Part shown: piece after piece, positions 17,856 through 26,516 of the stretch
How the letters are laid out: each line of letters starts with the position of its first letter
Position numbering within the stretch: the first letter of the stretch is position 1
DNA from: Acidobacteriota bacterium
GTDB lineage: Bacteria; Acidobacteriota; Terriglobia; Acidiferrales; UBA7541
Assembly: GCA_013289665.1 (NCBI GenBank)
Contig: JABCZN010000002.1
Span: 372,001 to 436,000 of the forward strand
Direction of reading: 5' to 3'
DNA length: 64,000 bases
Notes under the pieces: model-generated
What the model saw: only the letters and a program-made list of their open reading frames with translations
Told to the model about the DNA's origin: nothing
Database searches by the model: none
Position numbers and translations under genes: made by a program

Positions 17856-20800
17856 GTGAGCGAACCACCGCGTTCCTGGCGTCTCGGTTTCTGGAGCCTG
17901 ATCGCCACGCAATTTCAGGGCGCCTTCAACGACAACGCCTTGAAATACCTGGTCATCTTCCTGATCATCGGCACCAATCTCTCCTCCGACGAAGAAGAAG
18001 CCAAAGTGCTCCTGGTAGGTTCGCTCTTCGCCCTGCCTTTCATTCTCTTTTCCATGACTGGCGGATATTTCGCCGATCGCTTCAGCAAGCGCTCCGTCAC
18101 CATCTGGACCAAAGTCTTCGAAATCGCGGTAATGCTATTCGCTATCGCGGGCTTTGCGCTCCATAGCATGGCCATGTCCATGGCGGCGGTATTCCTTGCC
18201 AGCACGCAGGGTGCTCTGTTTGGTCCATCGAAATACGGCCTGCTTCCCGAAATTTTGCCGGAGAAGCGACTCTCCTGGGGCAACGGCGTCATCGAACTCG
18301 GCACGTTTCTGGCCGCCATCACCGGCACAGTCGTTGGAGCCAGGCTTTCGGAGGTCTTCAGAGGCCGCGAATACTATTCCGGTATCTTTTTCCTGGCCTG
18401 CTCGTTAATTGGCCTCGCCACCAGTTTCGGCATCTTGAAAGTCCCAGCGGCCGATCCCGCGAAAAAGTTCCGCGCCAATTTCTTGGGCGATCTCTGGTCG
18501 CAAGGCAAGCTGATCGGGCAGGACCAGGTGCTGTGGCTTTCCGTCCTCGGGAACACGTATTTCTTCTTCCTCGGAGCACTCCTCCAGTTCGACATCGTTT
18601 TCTACGCCCGAGACGTCCTGCATGTCACCGCAACCCACGGCAGCCTGCTGCAAGCCGCCATCGCCATCGGCATCGGGTTCGGCAGCTTGGCCGCCGGATA
18701 TCTTTCCGGAGGCAAAATTGAATACGGCCTGATTCCTCTGGGCGCCACGGGCATCACGATTTTTGGCTTCCTGCTCGCGGCTCCCGGCTTGTCATTCAAC
18801 ACGGTTCTCATTCTCCTCGCGGCGCTCGGTTTCTTCGGCGGCTTCTTCATCGTGCCCATCAGCGCACTTATCCAGCACCGGCCGGAAGAACAGCACCGCG
18901 GCGGCGTGCTGGCCGCCGCAAATCTCTATTCCTTTATCGGCATCCTCGGCGCATCCGGTGCTTTTTATCTGCTGAAGCACTATCTGCGGCTAGCCCCGGC
19001 GGAAATTTTCTTCTGGGCTTCGATTCTGACGCTCGGTGCGCTTGTCTATCTCCTATGGCTCCTGCCGGATTCCCTGCTGCGGTTGCTGTTGTGGATCGCA
19101 ACGCACTCGATATACCGGCTTGATCTGACAGGCCAGGAAAATATCCCCGCGCGTGGTGGAGCGCTCCTCACGCCCAACCATTCCTCCTGGGTGGATGCCG
19201 TACTCCTGCTTTCCGCCACCGACCGGCCCATCCGCTTCCTCATGTTCAAAGGCGTTTACGACCTTCCCTTCATCAAGCCGTTCGCCAAAATTCTCAGAAT
19301 TATCCCCATCGCCTCCGATCAGGGCCCGCGCGAAATGATTCACTCGCTGCGCGAAGCCTCCGACGCCCTGCGCAATGGTGAAGTCGTGTGCATCTTCCCG
19401 GAAGGCGAAATCACACGCATCGGCCAGATGCTCCCCTTCCGCCGCGGCTTCGAGCGCATCGTGAAGGGCATCGACGTTCCCATCATCCCTGTGAACATCG
19501 ACGGCCTCTGGGGCTCGATCTTCAGTTTTTCAGGTGGCCATTTTCTCTGGAAGCTGCCTCGTCACATTCCCTATCCCGTGCGCGTATCGTTTGGGAAACC
19601 GTTGCCGTCGACCGCGAGCACCACGGATGTACGCAACGCCGTCCAGGAGCTGGGTGTGGACGCCTTCCAGCGCCGCCGCCGGTATATGAAGCCGCTGACG
19701 CGCTCGTTCATCAAGATGGCGCGGCGCCACTCCCGGCGTTTCGCGATGGCAGACGGCCGCACACCAAAAGTCAGTTTCGGCGAAGCCCTGACCAAAACAG
19801 TTTTCCTCGCACGGCGCCTGCGCCCATTGTGGGCCGGCCAAAACATGGTCGGGGTCCTCCTGCCGCCTTCCATACCGGGCGCGCTCGTAAATTGGGCGGC
19901 CATGCTGCAGGGCAAAGTTCCCATCAACCTCAACTACACCACTTCAAACGAATCCCTGGCCTCCTGCGCGAGGCAGTGTGAATTGCAGACAGTCGTCACG
20001 TCAAAACTCTTCCTCGAAAAAGTTCACATCGAACCTCCAGGAAAAATCATCTACGTGGAAGATCTGGCGGAAAAGCCGCAGCTCTCTGAAAAACTCATCG
20101 CGCTCCTTTCCGCGAAGCTGCTTCCCGCCCGTCTGCTCGAACGCTCTCTCGGCTTCACGCGCAAGCCTTCGCTCGACGACACAGCCACGATCATTTTTTC
20201 CAGTGGCTCGACCGGCGAGCCCAAGGGCGTCTTGCTCTCGCACTTCAACCTCGCCTCGAACGTCGAGCAGATCGAACAGGTCTTCCATCTTCACAAAGGC
20301 GATTCCATCCTCGGCATCCTCCCCTTCTTCCACTCTTTTGGCTTCACCGGCACGCTCTGTCTTCCCGCGATGGCCGGAATCGGCGCCGTCTTTCATCCCA
20401 GCCCGCTCGACGCCCAAGCTATCGGCGCCCTGATCAGCAAGTATTCCGTAACCATGCTGCTTTCCACGCCGACTTTTCTGAACTCCTACACCCGCCGCTG
20501 CCCGCCGGAATCTTTCGGCAGCCTGCGCATTGTGATGGCCGGAGCGGAAAAATTGCCCGAGCGCGTGGCGCAGGCGTTTGAAGATCACTTCGGCATTCGC
20601 CCGCTCGAAGGCTATGGCTGCACGGAATGCTCGCCGGTCGTTGCCGTCAACACCTACGACTTTCGCGCCGCCTATTTCCGCCAGGTAGGAGCCAAGCGCG
20701 GCACCATCGGGCATCCGCTCCCGGGAATCGGTGTCCGCATCATCGATCCGGATACCAGTGAAGCGCTCCCCGTGGACAAGCCGGGCTTGCTGCTGGTTCG

Positions 20801-21266
20801 AGGGCCGAACATCATGGTCGGTTATCTGAACCACCCTGAAAAAACCGCCGAAGTCTTGCGAGATGGCTGGTACAACACCGGCGACATCGCCACGCAGGAC
20901 GAAGACGGATTCCTGCGCATCACCGACCGCCTCAGCCGCTTCAGCAAAATCGGCGGCGAAATGGTTCCCCACATCAAGGTGGAAGAAAAACTTCACGAAC
21001 TGCTCGAAGCCGACGGCCAGGTCCTTGCGGTCACCGCAATCCCCGATGAAAAAAAGGGCGAGCGGCTGGTGGTAGTCCATACTCTGAGTGAAGAGATCTT
21101 GAAAGATTGCCTGGAGAAACTCTCAAAGAGCGACTTGCCCGCCCTTTGGAAGCCGCGCCCCGATCAATTCATTCACGTTGAGCAACTCCCCTATCTTGGC
21201 ACCGGGAAACTCGATTTGCGTCGCCTGAAAGAAATTGCCATGCCGCCAGCAAACGCAACCACCTAG
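17856..21266 (+). CDS. LplT-like transporter / PlsC acyltransferase / acyl-ACP synthetase fusion (Aas type)
   Basis: A 1136-residue fusion. Residues about 1-410 form a 12-helix MFS domain like the lysophospholipid transporter LplT (starting FWSLIATQFQGAFNDNALKYL). Residues about 420-620 are a PlsC acyltransferase with H-X4-D in TPNHSSWVDAVL (about 442) and FPEGEITR (about 513). Residues about 640-1130 are an AMP-forming acyl-ACP ligase with IIFSSGSTGEPKGV (about 778), GYGCTECSPVVAVN and GWYNTGDIA. In E. coli LplT and Aas are separate and together import lysophospholipid and re-acylate it with fatty acid. The GTG at 17856 follows GGAGG by ten bases. Confidence 0.93.
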   Translation: MSEPPRSWRLGFWSLIATQFQGAFNDNALKYLVIFLIIGTNLSSDEEEAKVLLVGSLFALPFILFSMTGGYFADRFSKRSVTIWTKVFEIAVMLFAIAGFALHSMAMSMAAVFLASTQGALFGPSKYGLLPEILPEKRLSWGNGVIELGTFLAAITGTVVGARLSEVFRGREYYSGIFFLACSLIGLATSFGILKVPAADPAKKFRANFLGDLWSQGKLIGQDQVLWLSVLGNTYFFFLGALLQFDIVFYARDVLHVTATHGSLLQAAIAIGIGFGSLAAGYLSGGKIEYGLIPLGATGITIFGFLLAAPGLSFNTVLILLAALGFFGGFFIVPISALIQHRPEEQHRGGVLAAANLYSFIGILGASGAFYLLKHYLRLAPAEIFFWASILTLGALVYLLWLLPDSLLRLLLWIATHSIYRLDLTGQENIPARGGALLTPNHSSWVDAVLLLSATDRPIRFLMFKGVYDLPFIKPFAKILRIIPIASDQGPREMIHSLREASDALRNGEVVCIFPEGEITRIGQMLPFRRGFERIVKGIDVPIIPVNIDGLWGSIFSFSGGHFLWKLPRHIPYPVRVSFGKPLPSTASTTDVRNAVQELGVDAFQRRRRYMKPLTRSFIKMARRHSRRFAMADGRTPKVSFGEALTKTVFLARRLRPLWAGQNMVGVLLPPSIPGALVNWAAMLQGKVPINLNYTTSNESLASCARQCELQTVVTSKLFLEKVHIEPPGKIIYVEDLAEKPQLSEKLIALLSAKLLPARLLERSLGFTRKPSLDDTATIIFSSGSTGEPKGVLLSHFNLASNVEQIEQVFHLHKGDSILGILPFFHSFGFTGTLCLPAMAGIGAVFHPSPLDAQAIGALISKYSVTMLLSTPTFLNSYTRRCPPESFGSLRIVMAGAEKLPERVAQAFEDHFGIRPLEGYGCTECSPVVAVNTYDFRAAYFRQVGAKRGTIGHPLPGIGVRIIDPDTSEALPVDKPGLLLVRGPNIMVGYLNHPEKTAEVLRDGWYNTGDIATQDEDGFLRITDRLSRFSKIGGEMVPHIKVEEKLHELLEADGQVLAVTAIPDEKKGERLVVVHTLSEEILKDCLEKLSKSDLPALWKPRPDQFIHVEQLPYLGTGKLDLRRLKEIAMPPANATT

Positions 21267-21301
21267 GTTTGCGGAGGAGGGTCTTGCCCCTCCCACTGGC
21301 C

Positions 21302-21331
21302 TTGTAACGGCCGCCTTCCGAGGCGGGCGCC
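21302..21331 (+). repeat. Dispersed 3' hairpin repeat copy
   Basis: TTGTAACGGCCGCCTTCCG followed by AGGCGGGCGCC lies 35 bases after the stop of the fusion gene. It is preceded by GGAGGAGGGTCTTGCCCCTCC, the same type of purine/pyrimidine linker seen at 6206. Confidence 0.65.
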
Positions 21332-21400
21332 TTCTGCCCATTCCCCGAACCTGCCACTTTCTGGATCCTCCAGGGATTTCTTTCGGCAAAAAAAGGTATT

Positions 21401-21425
21401 CTGTAGTGGCCGCCTTCAGGTGGCC
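21401..21425 (+). repeat. Dispersed hairpin repeat copy upstream of ribE
   Basis: The stem GGCCGCC (21408-21414), loop TTCA and GGTGGCC (21419-21425) pair along all seven positions with one G-T pair. It ends 24 bases before the ribE start codon, so it probably lies in or next to the ribE leader. It is not an FMN riboswitch: the conserved RFN core is absent. Confidence 0.65.
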
Positions 21426-21449
21426 AAGCCGCGCCAGTCGAGAGCCAAC

Positions 21450-22097
21450 ATGTTCACCGGAATCATCGAACACCTCGGAACCGTCGAATCCCTGAAAGCC
21501 AATTCTGAAGGCGGACGCCTGAAAATTCACGCGCCCAGCGTGGCGACTCATCTTGAGGTCTCGAAGAGCATCGCCGTGAACGGTTGCTGCCTGACAGTTG
21601 TCGCCGTGGATGGCGAGCGCTTCTCGGCCGACCTATCCGGCGAAACCCTGCGTAAGACTTCGCTCAGCGAATGGAAAGCAGGAACACGCGTCAATCTCGA
21701 GCAGCCGTTGACCGCCGGGAAGGAATTCGGCGGACACTTTGTGCTTGGCCACGTGGATACGATCGGCCGTGTGGCACGCCTTGCACCCGAAGGCGAAAAT
21801 TGGTGGTACGGCGTCGAAGTTCCCGAATCGTTCGCCCGCCACATCGTGCCGCAAGGCTCGATCACCATTGACGGCATCAGCTTAACGGTCGCGCGCTGGA
21901 ACGGCCGCGTGGCCGAAGTTGCGGTGATTCCTTACACGTACGAGCACACCAACATCCGCAACAAACAAATCGCCGACGCCGTGAATTTGGAAGGCGACGT
22001 CGTCGGAAAATACGTCGAGCGATATCTGGAAACCCACACGGGAAACAAGTCCGTTTCCCAACTGACCATCGAAAATTTAGTCGCTCAGGGCTTCTAG
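21450..22097 (+). CDS. ribE: Riboflavin synthase alpha chain
   Basis: A 215-residue enzyme dismutating two 6,7-dimethyl-8-ribityllumazine molecules to riboflavin. It has two lumazine-binding repeats. The first begins MFTGIIEHLGTVESL with INGCCLTV-like NGCCLTVVAVDG. The second carries GGHFVLGHVDTIGRV and SITIDGISLTV. The ATG at 21450 gives the canonical MFTGIIE start; ten more in-frame codons upstream are ignored. The name ribE follows the E. coli riboflavin synthase (also called ribC). Confidence 0.95.
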   Translation: MFTGIIEHLGTVESLKANSEGGRLKIHAPSVATHLEVSKSIAVNGCCLTVVAVDGERFSADLSGETLRKTSLSEWKAGTRVNLEQPLTAGKEFGGHFVLGHVDTIGRVARLAPEGENWWYGVEVPESFARHIVPQGSITIDGISLTVARWNGRVAEVAVIPYTYEHTNIRNKQIADAVNLEGDVVGKYVERYLETHTGNKSVSQLTIENLVAQGF

Positions 22098-22100
22098 CGC

Positions 22101-22128
22101 CTGTAGCTCATCCCTTCAGGGATAAGGG
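22101..22128 (+). repeat. Dispersed 3' hairpin, diverged copy
   Basis: ATCCC-TTCA-GGGAT at 22110-22123 is a perfect stem with the same TTCA loop, preceded by CTGTAGC, four bases after the ribE stop. The stem sequence differs from GGCCGCC but the layout matches. Confidence 0.4.
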
Positions 22129-22188
22129 TTTCCGCCGCGCCGGCAACCATACCCCACAGGAGAGCAAACTGCCTCCGCGATTCCACAA

Positions 22189-23634
22189 CTATGATTCTTT
22201 TCCCCTTACTGTCTTCTCTCTCACGCCGCGCCAATACAAAATCAATCCCAGGAAAATGGATGCCAGCGTCCCCCCAACCAGCCGAAGCTCAAAACTCAAT
22301 TTGTTTACAGTGTCGCCCGGGGGCACAAGAGAAACGAAAATTCCCAGCAGCACAACCACAAATCCAAGAATGCCGCACACCCACAGGCCCAGTTTCCCGC
22401 CCGGAATCAGAATCGCATGCGGATTTTCCGCGCGGTCCTTTCGTCCGGCAAGCTTTACAACTCCGGCGAACATGTAAAGAAACGGAATAAAATAAAGAAT
22501 GATCGCTGCATCAATCAACATCTGGTAAGCGGCCTGCACGGTCTCGCTCTTGATCTGGCTGAGCAGCAAAATGGCGCCGGATACTCCCGCCTGCACCAGA
22601 ATCGAAACATATGGCGTCTTCCACCGCGGGTGAATTTTCCCGAACGCCGCCGGCAAATAACGATCAATCCCCACCACGAACGGAACCCGCGCGATACCTG
22701 CAACGGTGCTTCCCACGCCGCCGGCATTCCCCACCGTGACCAAAATCGCGGCAAGAATCCCCAGGAAACCAATCTTCAACATAACCGATCCCGCGGTGAT
22801 CGCATGAAACACACCGCTCTTGGGGTCAAGATCCCCGGCCGGAACCAGCGTAAGAATCGCAAATGTCCCGACGATGTACATGAACGCAATCAGCGCGCCT
22901 GCGCCAAACACTGCGCGCGGCAACGTACGCCGCGGATCGCGCACTTCTTCGCTCATGGCGGAAACAAGCTCCAGCCCCGTAAACGCGAACGCAATCTGCG
23001 ACCAGAAATTCACCGTATCCCAATTCCAGGTCGGCATCATGTTGGCCAGGGTAAAGTGCGTGGCCGATCCGCCGCGGAAAAAAATCAGAAGCGCCACTCC
23101 AACAAGTACCAGCAGCGGCAAATACGTGCCCACGCCGCCTGCATTCTGCAGCCACTTTCCGATGTTTAGCCCGATGATGTTCAGCAATACCGCCACCAGC
23201 AGCAGAGCAATCGAAACCAGCAGCAGAAATGTCCGGTCCTGCGAAAGCGGCCCTCCCTTTTCCCCAATCACGTATGCACTCATCGAAGCGCTGGCCAGCA
23301 GCAGCCCCGGAAAATAAAACACGGTATAAATCCAGTAGGTCCATCCGGCAACGAACCCGTGGAAATCTCCAAACGCTTCCTTCGCCCACACATACAAGCC
23401 GCCCTCTTGCGGAAAACGCGAAGACAATTCGTTGATCACGAACGCCCCGGGCACGAAAAAGAACAGCGCCGCAATCACCCAAAGGCTGATGGAAGAAGTC
23501 CCGTTGTGCCCCGCCGCCGCGATCCATCGCGGACCGAGCACGGTGGCGATGTTAAACAGCAGCACATCCCAGAAGCCCATGGTCTTAGGTAACTGTGATT
23601 TGGGATCGGAAATTGGCGTGGCCGAACTGCTCAC
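22189..23634 (-). CDS. APC superfamily amino acid permease
   Basis: A 481-residue inner-membrane protein with about 12 hydrophobic segments. The start MGFWDVLLFNIATVLGPRWIAAAG is typical of the APC (amino acid-polyamine-organocation) superfamily, as are the VINELSSRFPQEGGLYVWAKEAFGDF block and the TGLELVSAMSEEVRDPRRTLPRA stretch, close to glutamate/GABA-type or YjeM-like permeases. The substrate is not predictable from the sequence. The GTG start overlaps the stop of the upstream ABC ATPase by 4 bases, making this the last gene of a five-gene minus-strand unit. Confidence 0.88.
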   Translation of the reverse strand: MSSSATPISDPKSQLPKTMGFWDVLLFNIATVLGPRWIAAAGHNGTSSISLWVIAALFFFVPGAFVINELSSRFPQEGGLYVWAKEAFGDFHGFVAGWTYWIYTVFYFPGLLLASASMSAYVIGEKGGPLSQDRTFLLLVSIALLLVAVLLNIIGLNIGKWLQNAGGVGTYLPLLVLVGVALLIFFRGGSATHFTLANMMPTWNWDTVNFWSQIAFAFTGLELVSAMSEEVRDPRRTLPRAVFGAGALIAFMYIVGTFAILTLVPAGDLDPKSGVFHAITAGSVMLKIGFLGILAAILVTVGNAGGVGSTVAGIARVPFVVGIDRYLPAAFGKIHPRWKTPYVSILVQAGVSGAILLLSQIKSETVQAAYQMLIDAAIILYFIPFLYMFAGVVKLAGRKDRAENPHAILIPGGKLGLWVCGILGFVVVLLGIFVSLVPPGDTVNKLSFELRLVGGTLASIFLGLILYWRGVREKTVRGKES

Positions 23635-24446
23635 AGGGTCACGTCCAGCTCGGGGATCAATTCGTCCTGCACAAGGAAATCGCGCAGAAACGGATCCGTG
23701 GAACTCTCAAATTCCGCCCACGAGCCGAAGACCTGTGCCCGGCCGTCCTGAAGGAAAACTACGTTGTCGGCAAGCCGCTTGGCCAGATGTGTATCGTGCG
23801 TCACGACGATCGAGGTTTTGTGGAAAGCTTGTTTCAACCGCAAGATCAGGTCACCCATGTGTCCGGCCATGATGGGATCAACCATCGTCGTCGGCTCATC
23901 ATAGAGAATGGCCTCAGGATTTTGCGCCAGGGCCCGCGCGATGGCCACTGCGCGCTTCATTCCCGTAGAGAGTTCGCTGGGGAGTTTGTCCAAGACCTCC
24001 TCGACTTCCAGCATATGTGAAAGTTTTGCCACATAAGCCTCCACGTCTTCGACGGTGAGGCCTGGCTGGCCTTCCAGCGGAAACGCGATATTTTCCGCAA
24101 CGCTAAGCGAATCAAACAGCGCGCCAGACTGAAATACCATCGTAACTTTGCGGCGGATCGATTCGAACTGCCTCTCGGTGAAATGCGTTACGTCTTCGCC
24201 ATCAATCAAGATGCGTCCCGAATCAGCGGTTAGAAAGCCCATGATGTGTTTCAACGAAACCGATTTGCCCACGCCGCTGCGCCCCATGATCACGCAGGTA
24301 TCCCCTCGTTTCACCTGGAAGCTGACGTTCTGCAGCACCACGTGTTCGTCAAAGGCCTTGTTGACGCCGCGAAATTCAAAATAGTATTCCGCGGCGCTAC
24401 CCGGGCCTTTATCGGTCAAGCCGCTATCTTTAAGGTCTTCACTCAT
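23631..24446 (-). CDS. Mla/MCE-type ABC transporter ATP-binding protein
   Basis: A 271-residue cytosolic ATPase. Walker A is MGRSGVGKSVSLKHIMG, the Q-loop MVFQSGALFDSLSVAENIAFPL, the signature ELSTGMKRAVAIARAL, Walker B ILYDEPTTMVDPI and the switch His VVTHD. SGALFDSLTV-type Q-loops mark the MlaF/Mkl group that powers phospholipid (MCE) transport. No MlaE permease or MCE substrate-binding gene is nearby, which is odd; they may be encoded elsewhere. The ATG at 24446 is preferred over a TTG at 24488 that would overlap mobA. It is translationally coupled to the permease. Confidence 0.85.
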   Translation of the reverse strand: MSEDLKDSGLTDKGPGSAAEYYFEFRGVNKAFDEHVVLQNVSFQVKRGDTCVIMGRSGVGKSVSLKHIMGFLTADSGRILIDGEDVTHFTERQFESIRRKVTMVFQSGALFDSLSVAENIAFPLEGQPGLTVEDVEAYVAKLSHMLEVEEVLDKLPSELSTGMKRAVAIARALAQNPEAILYDEPTTMVDPIMAGHMGDLILRLKQAFHKTSIVVTHDTHLAKRLADNVVFLQDGRAQVFGSWAEFESSTDPFLRDFLVQDELIPELDVTL

Positions 24447-24465
24447 CGATTCGTTGCGGCAATCC

Positions 24466-25116
24466 TCATTGGCCGAGCCGCTCGGCAAAAACCCTGCGCG
24501 CCTCTTCGTAATCCGCGGTCGTATTCATATTCCAGAATAGCCGCCCATCGCTATCAAATCGTTTCCAGGCTGACTCGTCAAGCACTTCCATTGACAGCCG
24601 TTTCATGGCTTCGGTAACTTTCCGCACCCCGCCGTCGAAAGCGGTCTGAATCGCCAAAGCAGCGTCCGTCCGCCAGCACGCGCAAAGCGGTTCCAATCCG
24701 TTCTCCGATTGCGGCACGATAACCTGGGCGTTGCTTTTGACGGCGCGATCGCAAAGATACGCCAGCCACTCGCGCTTCAGAAAAGGCATGTCGCAACCAA
24801 GGATCAGTGCGTAGGAATCTCGTCTGTGATCTCGGGCCGGCATAGCGGAGGAACTGCCGAGTCGCTCGTTCATGGATTGGAGGGCGGTGAGGATTCCTCC
24901 GAGCGGCCCTTGCCCGGGCCATTGGTCAGCAAGAATCAGGGCGGGCGCATGCGCGTATTTTCCGGCCGCTGCGACGATTTTCGTTTCTCCGCAAACGGCG
25001 GCTACAAGTTCGACCGTCCACGCCAGCAGTGTCTTTCCCCCAAATTCAACTAGAGCCTTGTCCGATCCGAAGCGTGCGCTTCCGCCGCCCGCCTGGACAA
25101 AGCCAAACACGCTCAT
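24466..25116 (-). CDS. mobA: Molybdenum cofactor guanylyltransferase MobA
   Basis: A 216-residue nucleotidyltransferase that joins GMP to molybdopterin to make the guanine-dinucleotide cofactor. The N-terminal loop GFVQAGGGSARFGSDKALVEFGG corresponds to the family's LAGGxSxRMGxDK. ALILGCDMPFLKREWLAYL supplies the metal-binding GCDMPF, and EPLCACW is the conserved later motif. The start ATG overlaps the stop of the upstream sigma-54 activator in ATGA. No other molybdenum cofactor gene is in the window. Confidence 0.9.
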   Translation of the reverse strand: MSVFGFVQAGGGSARFGSDKALVEFGGKTLLAWTVELVAAVCGETKIVAAAGKYAHAPALILADQWPGQGPLGGILTALQSMNERLGSSSAMPARDHRRDSYALILGCDMPFLKREWLAYLCDRAVKSNAQVIVPQSENGLEPLCACWRTDAALAIQTAFDGGVRKVTEAMKRLSMEVLDESAWKRFDSDGRLFWNMNTTADYEEARRVFAERLGQ

Positions 25117-26516
25117 TCCTCATCCTCCGGAGTCTCCTGTCCGGGACGCCGGATGCCAAGTTCCCGCAAGCGCTCCTGCAGACTCTGCCGGTGCAGGCCG
25201 ATCGTTGCCGCGGTCCGCGAAATGTTCCAGCGATGCACGGCAAGTTGCCGCAGCAAATAAGCAATCTCAAACTTGCGCTTCGCCTCGCGAAAGTCCTTCT
25301 CCTTCAGCCCCAGATCCTCACCGTCACCCCCACCCTTCGGCACCACGGAAGCGCCAAGCAGGACTTCCTCCGGCAGGTCGCTGGCCCCGATCTCCTCGCC
25401 GCGCGAAAGCACCAGGCTGCGCTCGATGGCATTCTTCAGTTCACGCACATTGCCTGGCCAATCGTAATTCTCCAGCGCCTTCACCGCTTCTTTCAGAAGG
25501 CGCGGCGTGCGCCCGAGCCGTGCGCCATGCAGCCGCACAAACGCTTCGGCGAGAATGGCAATGTCCTCCTTGTGCTCCCGCAGCGGCGGCAGCTCGATCG
25601 TCACCACGCGCAACCTGTAGAAAAGATCCTCGCGAAACTTGCCATCCCGAATCGCCAGCGGCAGGTTCCGGTGCGTTGCGCTGATCACCCGGACATCCAC
25701 CGGAATCGATTGCGTCCCGCCCAACCGCTCCACGGTGCGATTTTCGAGCGCCCGCAGGACCTTCGACTGCGTCACCGGATTCATGTCCCCAATCTCGTCC
25801 AGAAACAGTGTGCCGCCGTGCGCCTGTTCGAACCGCCCTTTTTTCTGCTGCGCCGCGCCGGTGAATGCACCGCGCTCGTACCCAAATAGCTCCGATTCAA
25901 TCAGCGTTTCCGGCAGCGCCGCGCAATTCACCGCCACCCACGCTTTTCCGTTCCGCTCGGAGCGAGCGTGAATTTCCTGCGCCAGCAGGTCTTTCCCGGT
26001 TCCGCTTTCCCCGAGAATCAGCACCGTGGAATCCGCCGGCGCCACGCGGTCAGCCAGTTCAAACGCTTTGCGCAACGCCGCCGAGCGCCCGATCATCTGG
26101 CCGAAATGTCCTTCGGTGGCCACCCGCCGCCGCAGCGTTTCATTTTCCTGTTCGAGCCCGACAAGTTTCAGCAGATTCGCCACCCGCTGCCGCAGCTCCT
26201 CAAGTTCAAAACCTTTCACCAGGTAGTCGGCCGCCCCTAGTTGCAACGCCTCGACCGCCGTTTTCGCCGTATCCAACGCCGAAACCATCAGCACTGGCAG
26301 ATCGTATCCCTCCGCGCGTAACCACTTGAGGAACGAAAGCCCGTCTTCGCCGGGAAGCACCACATCGAGCAGCAGCAAATCCGGCTTCTCGCTGAGCAGC
26401 AAAGAACGCCCACCGGCAGCGGAATCCGCCTCCACAACGCGATAGCGGCTTTCCAGCGCCCGGCGCAACGCATAACGCGACGCCGGCTCGTCATCCACAA
26501 TCAGAACTGTTTTCAT
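25113..26516 (-). CDS. Sigma-54 dependent response regulator (NtrC family)
   Basis: A 467-residue activator. The receiver domain spans residues 1-115 with acidic D8-D9, phospho-acceptor D51 and conserved K101. The AAA+ domain spans about 140-380 with Walker A GESGTGKD at 169-176, the sigma-54 contact loop GAFTGA and Walker B GGTLFLDEIGDM. A Fis-type helix-turn-helix at the C-terminus (WNISRTAATIGLHRQSLQERLRELG) binds DNA. It overlaps the histidine kinase gene by 4 bases (ATGA) and is certainly its partner. Sigma-54 targets would need a -24/-12 element; none was identified in this window. Confidence 0.95.
   Translation of the reverse strand: MKTVLIVDDEPASRYALRRALESRYRVVEADSAAGGRSLLLSEKPDLLLLDVVLPGEDGLSFLKWLRAEGYDLPVLMVSALDTAKTAVEALQLGAADYLVKGFELEELRQRVANLLKLVGLEQENETLRRRVATEGHFGQMIGRSAALRKAFELADRVAPADSTVLILGESGTGKDLLAQEIHARSERNGKAWVAVNCAALPETLIESELFGYERGAFTGAAQQKKGRFEQAHGGTLFLDEIGDMNPVTQSKVLRALENRTVERLGGTQSIPVDVRVISATHRNLPLAIRDGKFREDLFYRLRVVTIELPPLREHKEDIAILAEAFVRLHGARLGRTPRLLKEAVKALENYDWPGNVRELKNAIERSLVLSRGEEIGASDLPEEVLLGASVVPKGGGDGEDLGLKEKDFREAKRKFEIAYLLRQLAVHRWNISRTAATIGLHRQSLQERLRELGIRRPGQETPEDEE

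Noticed and set aside
21401-21449. FMN riboswitch before ribE
   Set aside because: The gap has only a simple dispersed hairpin; the conserved RFN core segments are absent and the leader is too short.
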